Of a stretch of 64,000 nucleotides of DNA, positions 27,936 through 36,809 are shown one piece after another. The notes beneath the pieces were generated by a model that was not told the DNA's origin, ran no database searches, and saw only the letters and a list, made by a program, of their open reading frames with translations. The stretch's first letter is position 1. Each line of letters begins with the position of its first letter. This DNA comes from Rubripirellula sp. Its GTDB lineage: Bacteria; Planctomycetota; Planctomycetia; Pirellulales; Pirellulaceae. The position numbers and the translations under genes are program-made. The DNA lies in the NCBI GenBank assembly GCA_012270065.1, contig JAAXJB010000003.1:239782-303781 (forward strand), read 5' to 3'.

Positions 27936-30900
27936 TCAATCTCGTGAGCCGGGAGTTACTTTCATGGTGACAGTTTTCTTCCCACGCTGCACGACAATCT
28001 TTACTTCCTCACCTATTTTCAGTGCTTCAATCGCATAGGTGTAATCGTAAATATCTTCAATTTTTTTTCCGGCAAGCTGCACAATGATGTCGCCGCCCCG
28101 AACCCCCGCCTTGGCTGCCGGCCCATCTGCAGCGACACCGCTCAACTTGAGACCTTTGACATCTCCGGCCACATAATCAGGAATCGTTCCCAGGTAGGCT
28201 GTTAACCTTGCTCTTGGGGCGTCCTGCTGCGCCTCTCCTTCCTCAAGCTTGAACTCGGGAGCCTCCGCATTGGTCAAGAACCCGCGGGCGATCAAACCAA
28301 ACAGACGTGCTATGTCTGAGATTCCTTCATAATTCAATTTATCAGGAGTATCCCGGGGCGTATGGTAATCCTCATGAGCCCCGGTGAATGCGGAGAGAAT
28401 GGGAACATCGCGTGATACAAAGGCAGAAGCATCCGTCGGCAATCTGGTGCTGGTTTTATCAAGATTCAGATCAAGTCCAACCGGCAGGTTCCGTCGTTGC
28501 ACTTCACTGGCAAACCCGGGAGAAGACCCGATTCCCTGAACGACAAGTTTTTCCCGCAAGCGGCCAACCATATCAAGATTCATGTAAGCAGCAACGGCAG
28601 AATTCAAAGCCTCCGCATCGGGCGTGCTTCCATGCGCATGTGCCACGGCCTTGGCAGTCTCATCATCGTCGTTTGCTGCGGGCCTGGGTGCATCGGGGTA
28701 CAACTTGTAAAAATCCTCCGCGAATGCCTGAGACCCAAACAAGCCCAACTCTTCACCACTCCAGGCAGCAACCAACAAATCACGTTTTGGCTTGAGCCTT
28801 CCGGACTTTTTCTCGGCAGCCAGATATTGGGCAATCTCGAGCATCGCTGCCACTCCACTGGCATTATCATCGGCTCCCACGTGCACCTGCCCACGTTCGT
28901 CATCTTTCGCGAGACTTCCGCCGCCCCCTCCGGTACCTAGATGGTCGATATGCGCACCAACAATCAGAACAGGAGTCTGATGGTCTGCCTTGGCACCCGC
29001 GGTGAGCCGGGCGATGACATTTCTCCCAGTTCCTCTTTTCCTTTCGATTCCAACTGTGGCAGATGCCTTGGCGTTCTGCAAAGGAAAGCCGAGGTGCAGT
29101 GAGCCATCGTCAAGTTGCTGCTGACTCTTTTTCAAATCCTGATCCGCTGCCTTGAATATCTGCTCCGCTACCGCATTGGAAATTGAAACCGCGGCAATAC
29201 TGACACTTGCCTGCGACGCCGCCTGATCAAATCGGATCAAATCGTTTTGCACCTTACTTGTCGGACCGGACACAAAAATGATCCCTTTGGCTCCTAAATC
29301 CCGAGCAATGGATGCCTTGCGTCGTGGGGAACTGTACCGGGCCATCTTTTGACGTTGTTCAGCTGTGATATTCTGTGGCATATCTCGAAGCACCATCACC
29401 CACTGGCCACCAACCGCGAGGTGTACATAGCTGTCATACTCGGCTGTGCCCTCACTTGCTGGTATCTGCATTCCATACCCGGCAAAGACGATTCCGGTCT
29501 CTCCCGTTTCGCCTTCCTTCGAGAATGCCAGGGGCTGCCAATCCTCATTGAGTTGCAATTTTTTCCCGGCAACAGTGAACTGGTTTGCGTCAGTCAAAGA
29601 TGAGCCGGCTGGAAAACCGAATGAATGAAAAAAGGTGCCATTTTCTCCGGCGGGCTGAAAACCCAAGCTTTCCAGGTAGGCAGCGACGTAGGCCGTTGCA
29701 CGCTTCTCACCTTCGGTGCCGGTCAAACGGCCACCGAGGTCAGGCCTCGCCAGAAAATCAACATGACGCATGGAGTCAGTGGGCACAAAACCCGGGTCCG
29801 ATGACTCGGCTGCTGCCAAGGCGGCTGACGTATCTTCATCAGTCACTGACCCATCGAGACCAAGCAGGCTCCGGGCCATCGCATCATTCCAATTTGCCAT
29901 GAAAATCTGCGACTGCTTGGAAGCAGTCCGCGTCGACGTCCAGGAAATTCTGTTTCCATCCGGCAAGAACACAGGCAAACCATCAAAGCCATCAGTCGTG
30001 GTGACTCTCACGGGCTCACCCTTGCCGTCAGCGCGGACAAGGTAAAGCTCGAAATTCGCGAATCCATGTTTGTTCGTCGTGAACACCAGATAATCGCCGC
30101 TGGGGTGGAAATACGGTGCCCAACTCATGGCTCCTATGCTGGTCAAGCGTCGTACGTCACCGCCGTCGATATCCATTGAATAGACTTCGGCAGTCGCACC
30201 ATTCTCCGAAAACCGCCGCCAGCAAATCCGTTTGCCATCCGGCGAAAAGAAAGGCCCTCCATCGTAGCCAAAAACGTCTGTCAACTGCCGGACATTCGAC
30301 CCATCCGCATTCATGATGAAGATGTCAATCATTGAGGCAGGATCGATTGCAAACAGTTCCTGTTCCCGGTCAGAGAGTTTGCGTTTGAACGCGTTGCGAT
30401 TGGAGGCGAAGGCAATCAACTTTCCATCCGGGCTGTAGCTTGCCTCTGCATCGTATCCTTTGACGTTGGTCAGCCGCCTGTAAGTCCCATCGGATAATTC
30501 CTTGGCATAGATCTCGTACTGATTGTCATAATCCCAGGCGTAACGCCTCTGCTTCCCGCTTTCCCGCAGCTCAATTTCTTCCTTCTGCTTGGTCCGCGCC
30601 TCGGGATCATCCTGAGTACTTGAAAACAGAACTCTTTCACCTGATGGGTGGATCCACGCACAGGTTGTTTTGCCATGCCCGGGGGAAACCCGCTCGATAT
30701 CCCCTGTTTCCAGATCGGTCACATAGATCTGGTAGAACGGGTTCGAGGGGTCACGCTCACTCTGAAACACCATGCGGGTGCCGTCAGCACTGAAGTAACC
30801 CTCGCCAGCCCGCCGGCCTTCAAAGGTCAGCTGTCTGGTTTTCGACATCAACAAAGCTTCGTTGTCCGGAGCCGCTTCAGCTTCAGAACCGCCATCGGCT

Positions 30901-30989
30901 GGAGCTTGTCCCGACACCGGACTTAAGAAACCCAATGAAGCAAAGATGAGGAGGAGAGAGACAATCTGCGGGATCGTTACGTTACGCAT
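27936..30989 (-). CDS. Secreted M28-family aminopeptidase with PD40, PA and PDZ regions
   Basis: This 1017-residue protein starts with a signal peptide. Residues about 50-390 hold TolB/PD40 beta-propeller repeats (for example FSADGTRMVFQS, YSPDGKLIAFAS, FSPDGKRICW). A PA-like domain follows (about 480-620), then an M28 peptidase domain with AHIDHLGTG, GADDNASGVAAM, WSGEELGLFGS and HEDYHTPRDTPDKL, which supply the zinc ligands and catalytic Glu. The C-terminus is a PDZ domain (about 925-1005, ending near KVTPGSRD). It would degrade peptides in the periplasm or outside. A structured leader precedes it (see 31023-31090). Confidence 0.92.
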   Translation of the reverse strand: MRNVTIPQIVSLLLIFASLGFLSPVSGQAPADGGSEAEAAPDNEALLMSKTRQLTFEGRRAGEGYFSADGTRMVFQSERDPSNPFYQIYVTDLETGDIERVSPGHGKTTCAWIHPSGERVLFSSTQDDPEARTKQKEEIELRESGKQRRYAWDYDNQYEIYAKELSDGTYRRLTNVKGYDAEASYSPDGKLIAFASNRNAFKRKLSDREQELFAIDPASMIDIFIMNADGSNVRQLTDVFGYDGGPFFSPDGKRICWRRFSENGATAEVYSMDIDGGDVRRLTSIGAMSWAPYFHPSGDYLVFTTNKHGFANFELYLVRADGKGEPVRVTTTDGFDGLPVFLPDGNRISWTSTRTASKQSQIFMANWNDAMARSLLGLDGSVTDEDTSAALAAAESSDPGFVPTDSMRHVDFLARPDLGGRLTGTEGEKRATAYVAAYLESLGFQPAGENGTFFHSFGFPAGSSLTDANQFTVAGKKLQLNEDWQPLAFSKEGETGETGIVFAGYGMQIPASEGTAEYDSYVHLAVGGQWVMVLRDMPQNITAEQRQKMARYSSPRRKASIARDLGAKGIIFVSGPTSKVQNDLIRFDQAASQASVSIAAVSISNAVAEQIFKAADQDLKKSQQQLDDGSLHLGFPLQNAKASATVGIERKRGTGRNVIARLTAGAKADHQTPVLIVGAHIDHLGTGGGGGSLAKDDERGQVHVGADDNASGVAAMLEIAQYLAAEKKSGRLKPKRDLLVAAWSGEELGLFGSQAFAEDFYKLYPDAPRPAANDDDETAKAVAHAHGSTPDAEALNSAVAAYMNLDMVGRLREKLVVQGIGSSPGFASEVQRRNLPVGLDLNLDKTSTRLPTDASAFVSRDVPILSAFTGAHEDYHTPRDTPDKLNYEGISDIARLFGLIARGFLTNAEAPEFKLEEGEAQQDAPRARLTAYLGTIPDYVAGDVKGLKLSGVAADGPAAKAGVRGGDIIVQLAGKKIEDIYDYTYAIEALKIGEEVKIVVQRGKKTVTMKVTPGSRD

Positions 30990-31022
30990 ACAACATTCTT
31001 TGTGATTGATTGGCGATTTTTA

Positions 31023-31090
31023 CCCCGACCGGTTCGAATTACCGGACGTGAGGATGTCTGCCCCCGGAACTGGCAACATCACGGTCGGGG
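31023..31090 (-). promoter_or_regulatory. Candidate structured 5' leader of the M28 peptidase gene
   Basis: Read on the minus strand this 68-nt segment can fold as a three-way junction: closing stem CCCCGACCG/CGGTCGGGG (31090-31082 with 31031-31023), an inner stem GATGTTGCC with GGCAGACATC (31080-31072 with 31062-31053, one bulge), and a CCGGT/ACCGG stem (31045-31041 with 31033-31029) that competes for three of the outer pairs. A TATAAT box lies just upstream. It ends 33 nt before the start codon. It matches no riboswitch class I can name. Confidence 0.5.
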
Positions 31091-31092
31091 AC

Positions 31093-31098
31093 ATTATA
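31093..31098 (-). promoter_or_regulatory. -10-like box for the M28 peptidase gene
   Basis: TATAAT on the minus strand; a start 6-8 bases on would place the 5' end at the base of the structured leader. No good -35 box is seen at the usual distance. Confidence 0.45.
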
Positions 31099-31221
31099 GG
31101 TGCTACGCTCGAACCGGACGTTGGGTCGAATGCAATCCAATCCGGGCGAGGTGACCAGATACCGGCAAGTTTAACGCAATTAGCGTGAATTGAGGCTTCT
31201 TGCTACCTCGATGATCCCAAC

Positions 31222-31620
31222 TCATCTGTCAGTCAGCCCATGGGCGCCCCGCAGGCAGATCAGATCCTCACTCCACCGTGCGAACAACTCAATACGCTCC
31301 TGCTCCTGTTCAAAAAATCGTACTGTGTTGACCTTGTGGCGGATGTCATCCTTAACAAGACCAAATACCTCCCGATACTCGGGTTCGGGGTCCTTGCCAA
31401 CTTCTTCGTCTATTTCAGGTCGAACACGCACTGTCGCGTCAAATCGAAAAACCTGAAGCCAACCCGGGCGTTGCACGGCCACCAACCGCACATTTCGCAA
31501 TTTCGCCGTGCCACCGAAAAAACCATTTTCAGTCAAATGCTTCCTGATGGTGACCTCCATGTCGTGATCGCCGCACCAATCTTCCCAACGCTTACGGATG
31601 TGTTTCAATAATTCCAACAT
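31222..31620 (-). CDS. Conserved-looking small protein of unknown function
   Basis: From the ATG at 31620 (MLELLKHIRKRWEDWCG) the product is 132 residues; a start at 31632 adds four. It is soluble, rich in Arg/Glu, and seems alpha/beta with a strand-rich middle (VRLVAVQRPGWLQVFRFDATVRVRP split over two strands). Cys and His are few. I recognise no domain and cannot assign a role. It is on the minus strand between the M28 peptidase and DUF3500 genes but 230 bp or more from either. Confidence 0.55.
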   Translation of the reverse strand: MLELLKHIRKRWEDWCGDHDMEVTIRKHLTENGFFGGTAKLRNVRLVAVQRPGWLQVFRFDATVRVRPEIDEEVGKDPEPEYREVFGLVKDDIRHKVNTVRFFEQEQERIELFARWSEDLICLRGAHGLTDR

Positions 31621-32081
31621 CGGTGACCCCACTCTGAATGTCCCTCACTACATCTATCGGTAGTCTAGACGCCCGCACAGACCCGATTCTTCACTGCCCC
31701 AATTGGAACAAGAGCATTAGCGTTGCCACATCCACACATGGAACGTGTCCACAGCTTCAAAACTCGAAGATTTGAGGGTCCATGGCTGCTATTCCACGAG
31801 AAAGCATTGAATGAATACTCGGGGAATGCAGTATTAACGAGAAGATGGCACTGACGAATGAATCAAGCTCGATTTGAGAGCATCAGCACATGTTCACCTG
31901 ACCGAGCAACGCCGGACGACCATCATCTCGCACGTCCTCAGAAAATCATCCAACAGGCCAATGCAACGGCATTGGCTTGAAAAAAGAGCGATCAGCGAAA
32001 ATCATCGCGAGAGGACAAGAGGATCAGAACCTGAGCAAATGGACTGATTGGGAGTCCCGCGGGGCAACTCTGTCAGGAGAT
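31621..32081. other. Intergenic region with a perfect hairpin
   Basis: 461 bp. The main structure is an 11-bp hairpin (31954-31979) about 100 bp beyond the DUF3500 stop. Otherwise no gene or clear signal was seen. Confidence 0.5.
31954..31979. terminator. Hairpin downstream of the DUF3500 gene
   Basis: GCCAATGC (31957-31964), loop AACG, GCATTGGC (31969-31976), extendable to 11 bp with one G-T pair. No T run follows on the minus strand, so termination is uncertain. Confidence 0.4.
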
Positions 32082-33122
32082 TTACTTTCTTGCGTTTGGC
32101 AAGTCAAAATCACCGGCCAGATCTCTCCAGACACAATGAATGTGATTGGCAGGATTTCCGGCAGCGTCCGCTTGAGTGTTAGCGAACTCAATCAGGAATC
32201 TGGCACCGCGAATCCGATAATAATGGCCCACACCCGGCTTAGTGGCACCGGCCCACGCAAAATGCACATCCGCCCAGCCATCATCCTCGATCAATGATCG
32301 CCGCTGCTTTGCAACATCGGCCGTAACGGCATCAACATAAACGTTGACCAATTTTTCCAAAACCTTTTTCTGTGAGTCATTCAACTCGCTGTACGGGATT
32401 CCCTCTGGTTCACCTACCGATGCCTGAGCTTCGCCTGCAAATCGGATTTCCTTCAACGCTTTCGGACTGATCACAGCCTGCTTGCTTTGTGCTTCCGTCA
32501 ACGCCTGAACCAGTTTGAACGCAAGATCTTCTTCTTCACGCAACACACGCGTTCCTTTGCCCAGCGGGCCCGAGACTTCGTTCATGATGGTGCCTGGATT
32601 GGCTGCAAAGAACTGTGGCGTACTATCTACCAATTTGCCATCTCGAAAAGCAAAGTTCAGAGAAAGGTGATGCCCCTCAAAACTCAACGCCCAAGCATCG
32701 GTATCACTGGGCTTTCCAAAGATGGTCATGTAATACTTTTCCGGATCGCGGGCCCAGTTTCTGTTTTCACCTTCGAGTTCGCGCAAGACGGCCTCGAGCA
32801 GCATGATTTTACTTGCCTTGTCGTAACCAGCCTCACTCAGGGCAGCTCGCACCAGACGCAAAGCCGCTGTGCGCTGTGCGGCATTCATGTCACTGAGAAC
32901 CAATCCCTTGCGACTCTTCTTCGGGATGAAATGCCAGTCCACTCTTTGAGGTGACCCATATGGCATCACCGCCACGGACTTCTGGTCCTCCGTCAGTGAC
33001 GTGAGAAACGATTCAGCAAACATTTGCATTTGCTTGCCCGGTGGATCCGCGACTTTCAGTCCGGTCAGGGCAATACAACCGAGCAAAGCGCAGGCAAACA
33101 GAACAGAACGGACAACACGCAT
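32082..33122 (-). CDS. DUF3500 family secreted protein
   Basis: From the ATG at 33122 the protein is 346 residues with a signal peptide (MRVVRSVLFACALLGCIALTG). The body fits the DUF3500 family: an early RVDWHFIPKKSRKGL segment, YYMTIFGKPSDTDAWALSFEGHHLSLNF, TPQFFAANPGTIM, GTRVLREEEDLAFKLV and a final HYYRIRGARFLIEFANTQADAAGNPANHIHCVWRD. The family has no established function; it is common in marine planctomycetes and other bacteria. The C16 in LLGCIA could be a lipid attachment site. It is monocistronic and divergent from the methyltransferase gene. Confidence 0.9.
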   Translation of the reverse strand: MRVVRSVLFACALLGCIALTGLKVADPPGKQMQMFAESFLTSLTEDQKSVAVMPYGSPQRVDWHFIPKKSRKGLVLSDMNAAQRTAALRLVRAALSEAGYDKASKIMLLEAVLRELEGENRNWARDPEKYYMTIFGKPSDTDAWALSFEGHHLSLNFAFRDGKLVDSTPQFFAANPGTIMNEVSGPLGKGTRVLREEEDLAFKLVQALTEAQSKQAVISPKALKEIRFAGEAQASVGEPEGIPYSELNDSQKKVLEKLVNVYVDAVTADVAKQRRSLIEDDGWADVHFAWAGATKPGVGHYYRIRGARFLIEFANTQADAAGNPANHIHCVWRDLAGDFDLPNARK

Positions 33123-33639
33123 GGTTTGAATATCCCAAAGGAAACTTGAAAGAATGAATAACGGTAGGATCAACGATCATGTTTTTGCAAGATGATCGGA
33201 GATATCTGCTGAGAGAGGAAGCGAATTCTAATCGACGGTGCAATGAAAAGGGCAAAGGGACGCCATTTCTTTGACGATTTGTCACAAATCCCGGTCGAAT
33301 GATGGAATACCTGGTCACCGGCAAACGGATCATAGCTGTCCCATCTTTCGCTTCACCATCAATGCACTCGGGGCTTTGCTCCTTTACCGGACACGATGGC
33401 CAGAAACCCCACCGCTGGGACGACTGACTCCCTCACTGCTGGCACTACACCCGGCAAACTAGTTTCATGGTGCGGGGTGGTTCGATCTGATAGGCTCTGC
33501 TGATGTAGTACTGACCGAAATTGCTTGGGGTCATCACCTTTACACGACAACCACCGACGCACACAAATCAGCTCTTCACGGCAAACACCAAGTTTACTTT
33601 TCGTTGAGCATCGCACCTCAATTAACTGGCAGGCAACAG
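33123..33639. other. Divergent intergenic region without a recognised gene
   Basis: About 517 bp between the DUF3500 gene and the methyltransferase gene. Promoters for both directions are expected here. I see no clear gene, repeat or folded RNA. Confidence 0.4.
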
Positions 33640-34302
33640 ATGATGGACAGGACACCCGAACCAGATACATTCAGCCCTGTGGAGGAAGCGGCGGAATATC
33701 ACGCAATGGACCATTCCGAGGTCAACCGGAAATTTGTCGACGAATTGCTTGAAGGTCCCACGGGCCCACTTGTCATCGATCTCGGATGTGGCCCCGCCGG
33801 AATTCCCATCGAACTTTGCCAGCGTTCAAATGATTTTGAGGTCATGGCGACCGATGGAGAGATTGAAATGCTGGAAATCGCGAAACAGGAAATTGATATC
33901 GCGGGATGCCTCGGCCAAATTTCGCTTCACCATGTGGCCGTCGAGTCCATGGAACAATTCGAAGACGGGATGGCTGATACGGTCATCAGCAACAGCCTCT
34001 TGCACCATCTGACAGAACCAAGAGTCGGCATGGAGACTGCAGTGCGACTGACCCGCGCGGGAGGCCGGCTATTCATCCGTGATCTGGCCCGCCCGGAAAG
34101 TGTGGACGAGATTGAGGGATTGGTTCAAACCTACAGCGGTGACGAAAGCAGCAACGGTCAACAGCTTTTCCGCCAGTCGCTTCATGCCGCGCTCACACTT
34201 CACGAAATCCAGTCGATTGCGAGGGGTCTTGGCATCCCGGAAGATCACGTTCAAATGACGAGTGATCGTCATTGGACACTTGACTGGTGTCGACCTGAAT
34301 GA
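33640..34302 (+). CDS. Class I SAM-dependent methyltransferase
   Basis: From the ATG at 33640 (AGGCAAC upstream; a TTG at 33604 is possible) the product is about 220 residues. It has the Rossmann methyltransferase motifs LVIDLGCGPAGIPIEL (motif I), VMATDGEIEMLEIA (acidic loop), HHVAVESMEQ and DTVISNSLLHHLTEP (motif IV), then GGRLFIRDLARP. The substrate is unknown; it resembles the small ubiquinone/menaquinone-type methyltransferase fold. It precedes thyA by about 80 bp on the same strand and may be cotranscribed. Confidence 0.87.
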   Translation: MMDRTPEPDTFSPVEEAAEYHAMDHSEVNRKFVDELLEGPTGPLVIDLGCGPAGIPIELCQRSNDFEVMATDGEIEMLEIAKQEIDIAGCLGQISLHHVAVESMEQFEDGMADTVISNSLLHHLTEPRVGMETAVRLTRAGGRLFIRDLARPESVDEIEGLVQTYSGDESSNGQQLFRQSLHAALTLHEIQSIARGLGIPEDHVQMTSDRHWTLDWCRPE

Positions 34303-34383
34303 CTGCCGATTGATTTTCAATCGCCAACGGGAACTGCAAACCAGTGCGATAAAGATCCAGAACAACCGGATATGGTGTGATTC

Positions 34384-35178
34384 ATGCGTAACTACCTTCA
34401 ACTACTCGACGAGGTTCTTAATCACGGACTTGACCGTGAAGATCGAACTGGCGTTGGAACGCGCGGGCTGTTTGGTCGACAAATGCGGTTTGACCTTTCC
34501 CAAGGCTTTCCATTGCTGACGACCAAAAAAGTACACATCAGATCAGTCATTTACGAGCTACTCTGGTTTCTCAAAGGTGAAACCAACATCAAATGGCTCA
34601 CGGAGAACGGAGTAACGATCTGGGACGAATGGGCCGACGAGAACGGTGATCTCGGCCCCGTCTACGGTCATCAATGGCGATCGTGGCAATGCCCGGACGG
34701 CACAACGATCGATCAAATTGCGAACGTTGAAAATGAGATCAAGAACAACCCCCAGTCCAGAAGGCTGCTCGTTTCGGCATGGAATGTAGCGGACGTTGCC
34801 GAAATGGCGCTGCCCCCCTGCCACCTGCTGTTTCAGTTCTACGTTGCTGGAGATCGACTTTCCTGCCAACTGTATCAGCGAAGCGCTGACCTGTTCCTCG
34901 GAGTCCCATTCAACATCGCAAGCTACGCACTTCTCACAATGATGATGGCCAAGGTAACCGGATTACAGCCAGGTGAATTTGTCCACACGCTTGGCGATGT
35001 ACACTTGTACAGAAACCATTTCAATCAGGCTCGTGAGCAACTGTCACGACACCCCAGGCCCCTTCCGCAGATGCAGATCAACTCTTCTCCTGCGTCAGTG
35101 AGCGAATTCGCTTTCGAGGACTTCACGCTCATCGGTTACGATCCACACCCCAGCATCAAGGCGCCGGTGGCAGTTTGA
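34384..35178 (+). CDS. thyA: Thymidylate synthase
   Basis: ThyA (264 residues, same length as the E. coli enzyme) makes dTMP from dUMP using methylene-tetrahydrofolate, which it oxidises to dihydrofolate. Motifs: [12 protein letters not shown] (Arg for phosphate binding), [14 protein letters not shown], the catalytic Cys in [45 protein letters not shown]. The stop overlaps the folA start (TTGA), so dihydrofolate reductase is translated right after it, restoring tetrahydrofolate. Confidence 0.98.
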   Translation: MRNYLQLLDEVLNHGLDREDRTGVGTRGLFGRQMRFDLSQGFPLLTTKKVHIRSVIYELLWFLKGETNIKWLTENGVTIWDEWADENGDLGPVYGHQWRSWQCPDGTTIDQIANVENEIKNNPQSRRLLVSAWNVADVAEMALPPCHLLFQFYVAGDRLSCQLYQRSADLFLGVPFNIASYALLTMMMAKVTGLQPGEFVHTLGDVHLYRNHFNQAREQLSRHPRPLPQMQINSSPASVSEFAFEDFTLIGYDPHPSIKAPVAV

Positions 35179-35708
35179 AAGAGAACCCGGAAAATCCGCC
35201 TTTCGAAGGTTCCCCCCCTTTAACGGCGGTGGTCGCGATGACGCCGACAGGGGTAATCGGCAAAGATGGTGACATGCCGTGGCGATTGAGCAGCGACCTT
35301 CAACGCTTCAAACGCCTGACCATGGGCGGCGTTTTGATCATGGGCCGCCGCACATTCGATTCGATCGGGCGAGCGCTACCGGGCCGTCGTACAATCGTTG
35401 TGACCCGCAACGCGGAATGGAGGTTTGACGGTGTAGACACAGCCTCAAGCCCCGAAAAAGCTGTTGAAATGGCAGGCGACACCCGCTGTTTCGTTGTCGG
35501 TGGAGCAGAAATCTACCGACAATTGCTGCCTTTATGCGGGGAATTATGGCTCACACGCGTGTGGTCAACTGTTGAAGGGGACACAAAATTGTCGATTGAC
35601 CTTTCACAGTTCACAGTGATCGAGCAAACTCGTGTCCCTGCAAGTGCCAAGGATGATGTTCCCACCGAGTTTCTGAGAATGATTCGGCAAAATTCTTGCA
35701 AAAAATGA
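35175..35708 (+). CDS. folA: Dihydrofolate reductase
   Basis: The 177-residue enzyme reduces dihydrofolate with NADPH. The fold begins with strand LTAVVAM, then [21 protein letters not shown] (active-site loop and Trp), [23 protein letters not shown] and [15 protein letters not shown]. Since the first strand lies at residues 16-22, the start must be upstream of the ATG in VAM; the TTG at 35175, overlapping the thyA stop, is the best choice and implies translational coupling. The first 15 residues (Glu/Pro-rich) are an added stretch. Confidence 0.95.
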   Translation: MKENPENPPFEGSPPLTAVVAMTPTGVIGKDGDMPWRLSSDLQRFKRLTMGGVLIMGRRTFDSIGRALPGRRTIVVTRNAEWRFDGVDTASSPEKAVEMAGDTRCFVVGGAEIYRQLLPLCGELWLTRVWSTVEGDTKLSIDLSQFTVIEQTRVPASAKDDVPTEFLRMIRQNSCKK

Positions 35709-35721
35709 TGCCCTGTCCCCA

Positions 35722-35751
35722 TTGAGCAAATAGGGGGCCGGTCGGTATATT
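35722..35751 (+). promoter_or_regulatory. Sigma-70-like promoter before rpsM
   Basis: TTGAGC (35722-35727) and TATATT (35746-35751) are 18 bp apart, about 100 bp upstream of the rpsM start, and fit an independent promoter for the ribosomal protein/rpoA operon. Confidence 0.5.
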
Positions 35752-35847
35752 TCGGGACTACTTAATCGAACTGACGGCGATTTTTGCCGCCAAGACTCGA
35801 TTTCCACTTGCCCTGACCAACATTAGACCTTTCTCCGGAGTCCGGCT

Positions 35848-36231
35848 ATGCCCCGCTTGATGGGCGTCGATATCCCCAACGACAAACAGATTCAATATTC
35901 TCTTACCTACCTCTACGGCATTGGTTTGCACAGTGCCCGGGAGGTTTGCGAGAAATTGGGAATTGACCCTGCGAAGGCAGCCAGCGACATCCAAGAGGAA
36001 GATCTTGGTCGCATTGCCGCGTTGCTGGAACGGGATTACACGGTGGAAGGTCCACTGCGCCGTCAGTTGGCCCAAAACATCGGTCGCCTGCGGGAAATCA
36101 AGTCCTACCGAGGCCTCCGGCACCGCAATGGACTGCCCGTCCGTGGTCAACGCACCAAGACCAACGCCCGCACCCGTAAAGGTCCTCGCAAGACGGTTGC
36201 TGGCAAGAAGGGTGTCAAAGACTTGCGATAG
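35848..36231 (+). CDS. rpsM: 30S ribosomal protein S13
   Basis: S13 (127 residues) sits in the head of the small subunit and forms intersubunit bridges. It shows [25 protein letters not shown] (helix-two-turns-helix-like start), [37 protein letters not shown] split at the usual RNA-binding tail. The ATG at 35848 follows CCGGAG. It is the first gene of a short run rpsM-rpsK-rpoA-rplQ; the usual upstream infA, secY and rpmJ are absent. Confidence 0.98.
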   Translation: MPRLMGVDIPNDKQIQYSLTYLYGIGLHSAREVCEKLGIDPAKAASDIQEEDLGRIAALLERDYTVEGPLRRQLAQNIGRLREIKSYRGLRHRNGLPVRGQRTKTNARTRKGPRKTVAGKKGVKDLR

Positions 36232-36287
36232 TCCGAGATGGCCGTGTATTCCAATTCCGCTTTCCAAAATTGAAGAGATTCTTTGCC

Positions 36288-36671
36288 GTGGCAAAGTCAA
36301 ACAAAAAGAAACGTGTTCGCCGTAATGTTTCGGCCGGCATCGCCCACATTCACGCGACATTCAACAACACAACTGTGACCATCACTGACCCCAAGGGCGA
36401 CACGCTCTGCTGGGCCAGTGCTGGCACAAGCGGCTTCAAAGGAAGTCGTAAAAGCACCCCATTCGCTGGTCAGTGTGCTGCTCAGCAGGCCGCCGAAAAG
36501 GCGACCAAGTTTGGAATGCGGGACGTCGAAGTTCGAGTGAAGGGGCCAGGTTCCGGCCGTGAAAGTGCCATCACCTCACTTCAAGCAGCTGGCTTGAATG
36601 TGAAATTGATCGAAGACGTTACCCCAATTCCGCACAATGGGTGCCGTCCCCGTAAGAAACGTCGCGTCTAA
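36288..36671 (+). CDS. rpsK: 30S ribosomal protein S11
   Basis: S11 (127 residues) lines the mRNA exit region of the platform. Motifs: [62 protein letters not shown] and the conserved end [16 protein letters not shown] (here [18 protein letters not shown]). I take the GTG at 36288 as start, since S11 begins with a short basic stretch and GAAGAGA lies upstream; a TTG at 36270 would add six residues. It is 56 bp after rpsM. Confidence 0.97.
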   Translation: MAKSNKKKRVRRNVSAGIAHIHATFNNTTVTITDPKGDTLCWASAGTSGFKGSRKSTPFAGQCAAQQAAEKATKFGMRDVEVRVKGPGSGRESAITSLQAAGLNVKLIEDVTPIPHNGCRPRKKRRV

Positions 36672-36735
36672 CTCACGGAGCCGCGAACGCGGCGAGTTTG
36701 ACGAGCTAGTAAACCATCATTCGCTCCGCTGAGTG

Positions 36736-36755
36736 GCCGGGTGTGAACACCTGGC
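36736..36755 (+). promoter_or_regulatory. Stable hairpin between rpsK and rpoA
   Basis: GCCGGGTG and CACCTGGC (36736-36743/36748-36755) form an 8-bp stem with one G-T pair and loop TGAA. A weaker CCGC/GCGG hairpin lies at 36681-36692. No T run follows, so an attenuator or processing element is possible, not a simple terminator. Many bacteria have rpsD at this position. Confidence 0.45.
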
Positions 36756-36809
36756 AAATTCAGTAGCTTCACCTCCCACATCTGTCTTTCAGAACTGAGG
36801 TAATCTTAG

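Noticed and set aside
31029-31090. tRNA gene suggested by TTCGAA and a 7-bp CCCCGAC/GTCGGGG acceptor-like stem
   Set aside because: The TTCGA is not in a 5-7-5 T arm, the middle stem is too long for an anticodon arm, and the total length is short. Kept only as a structured leader.
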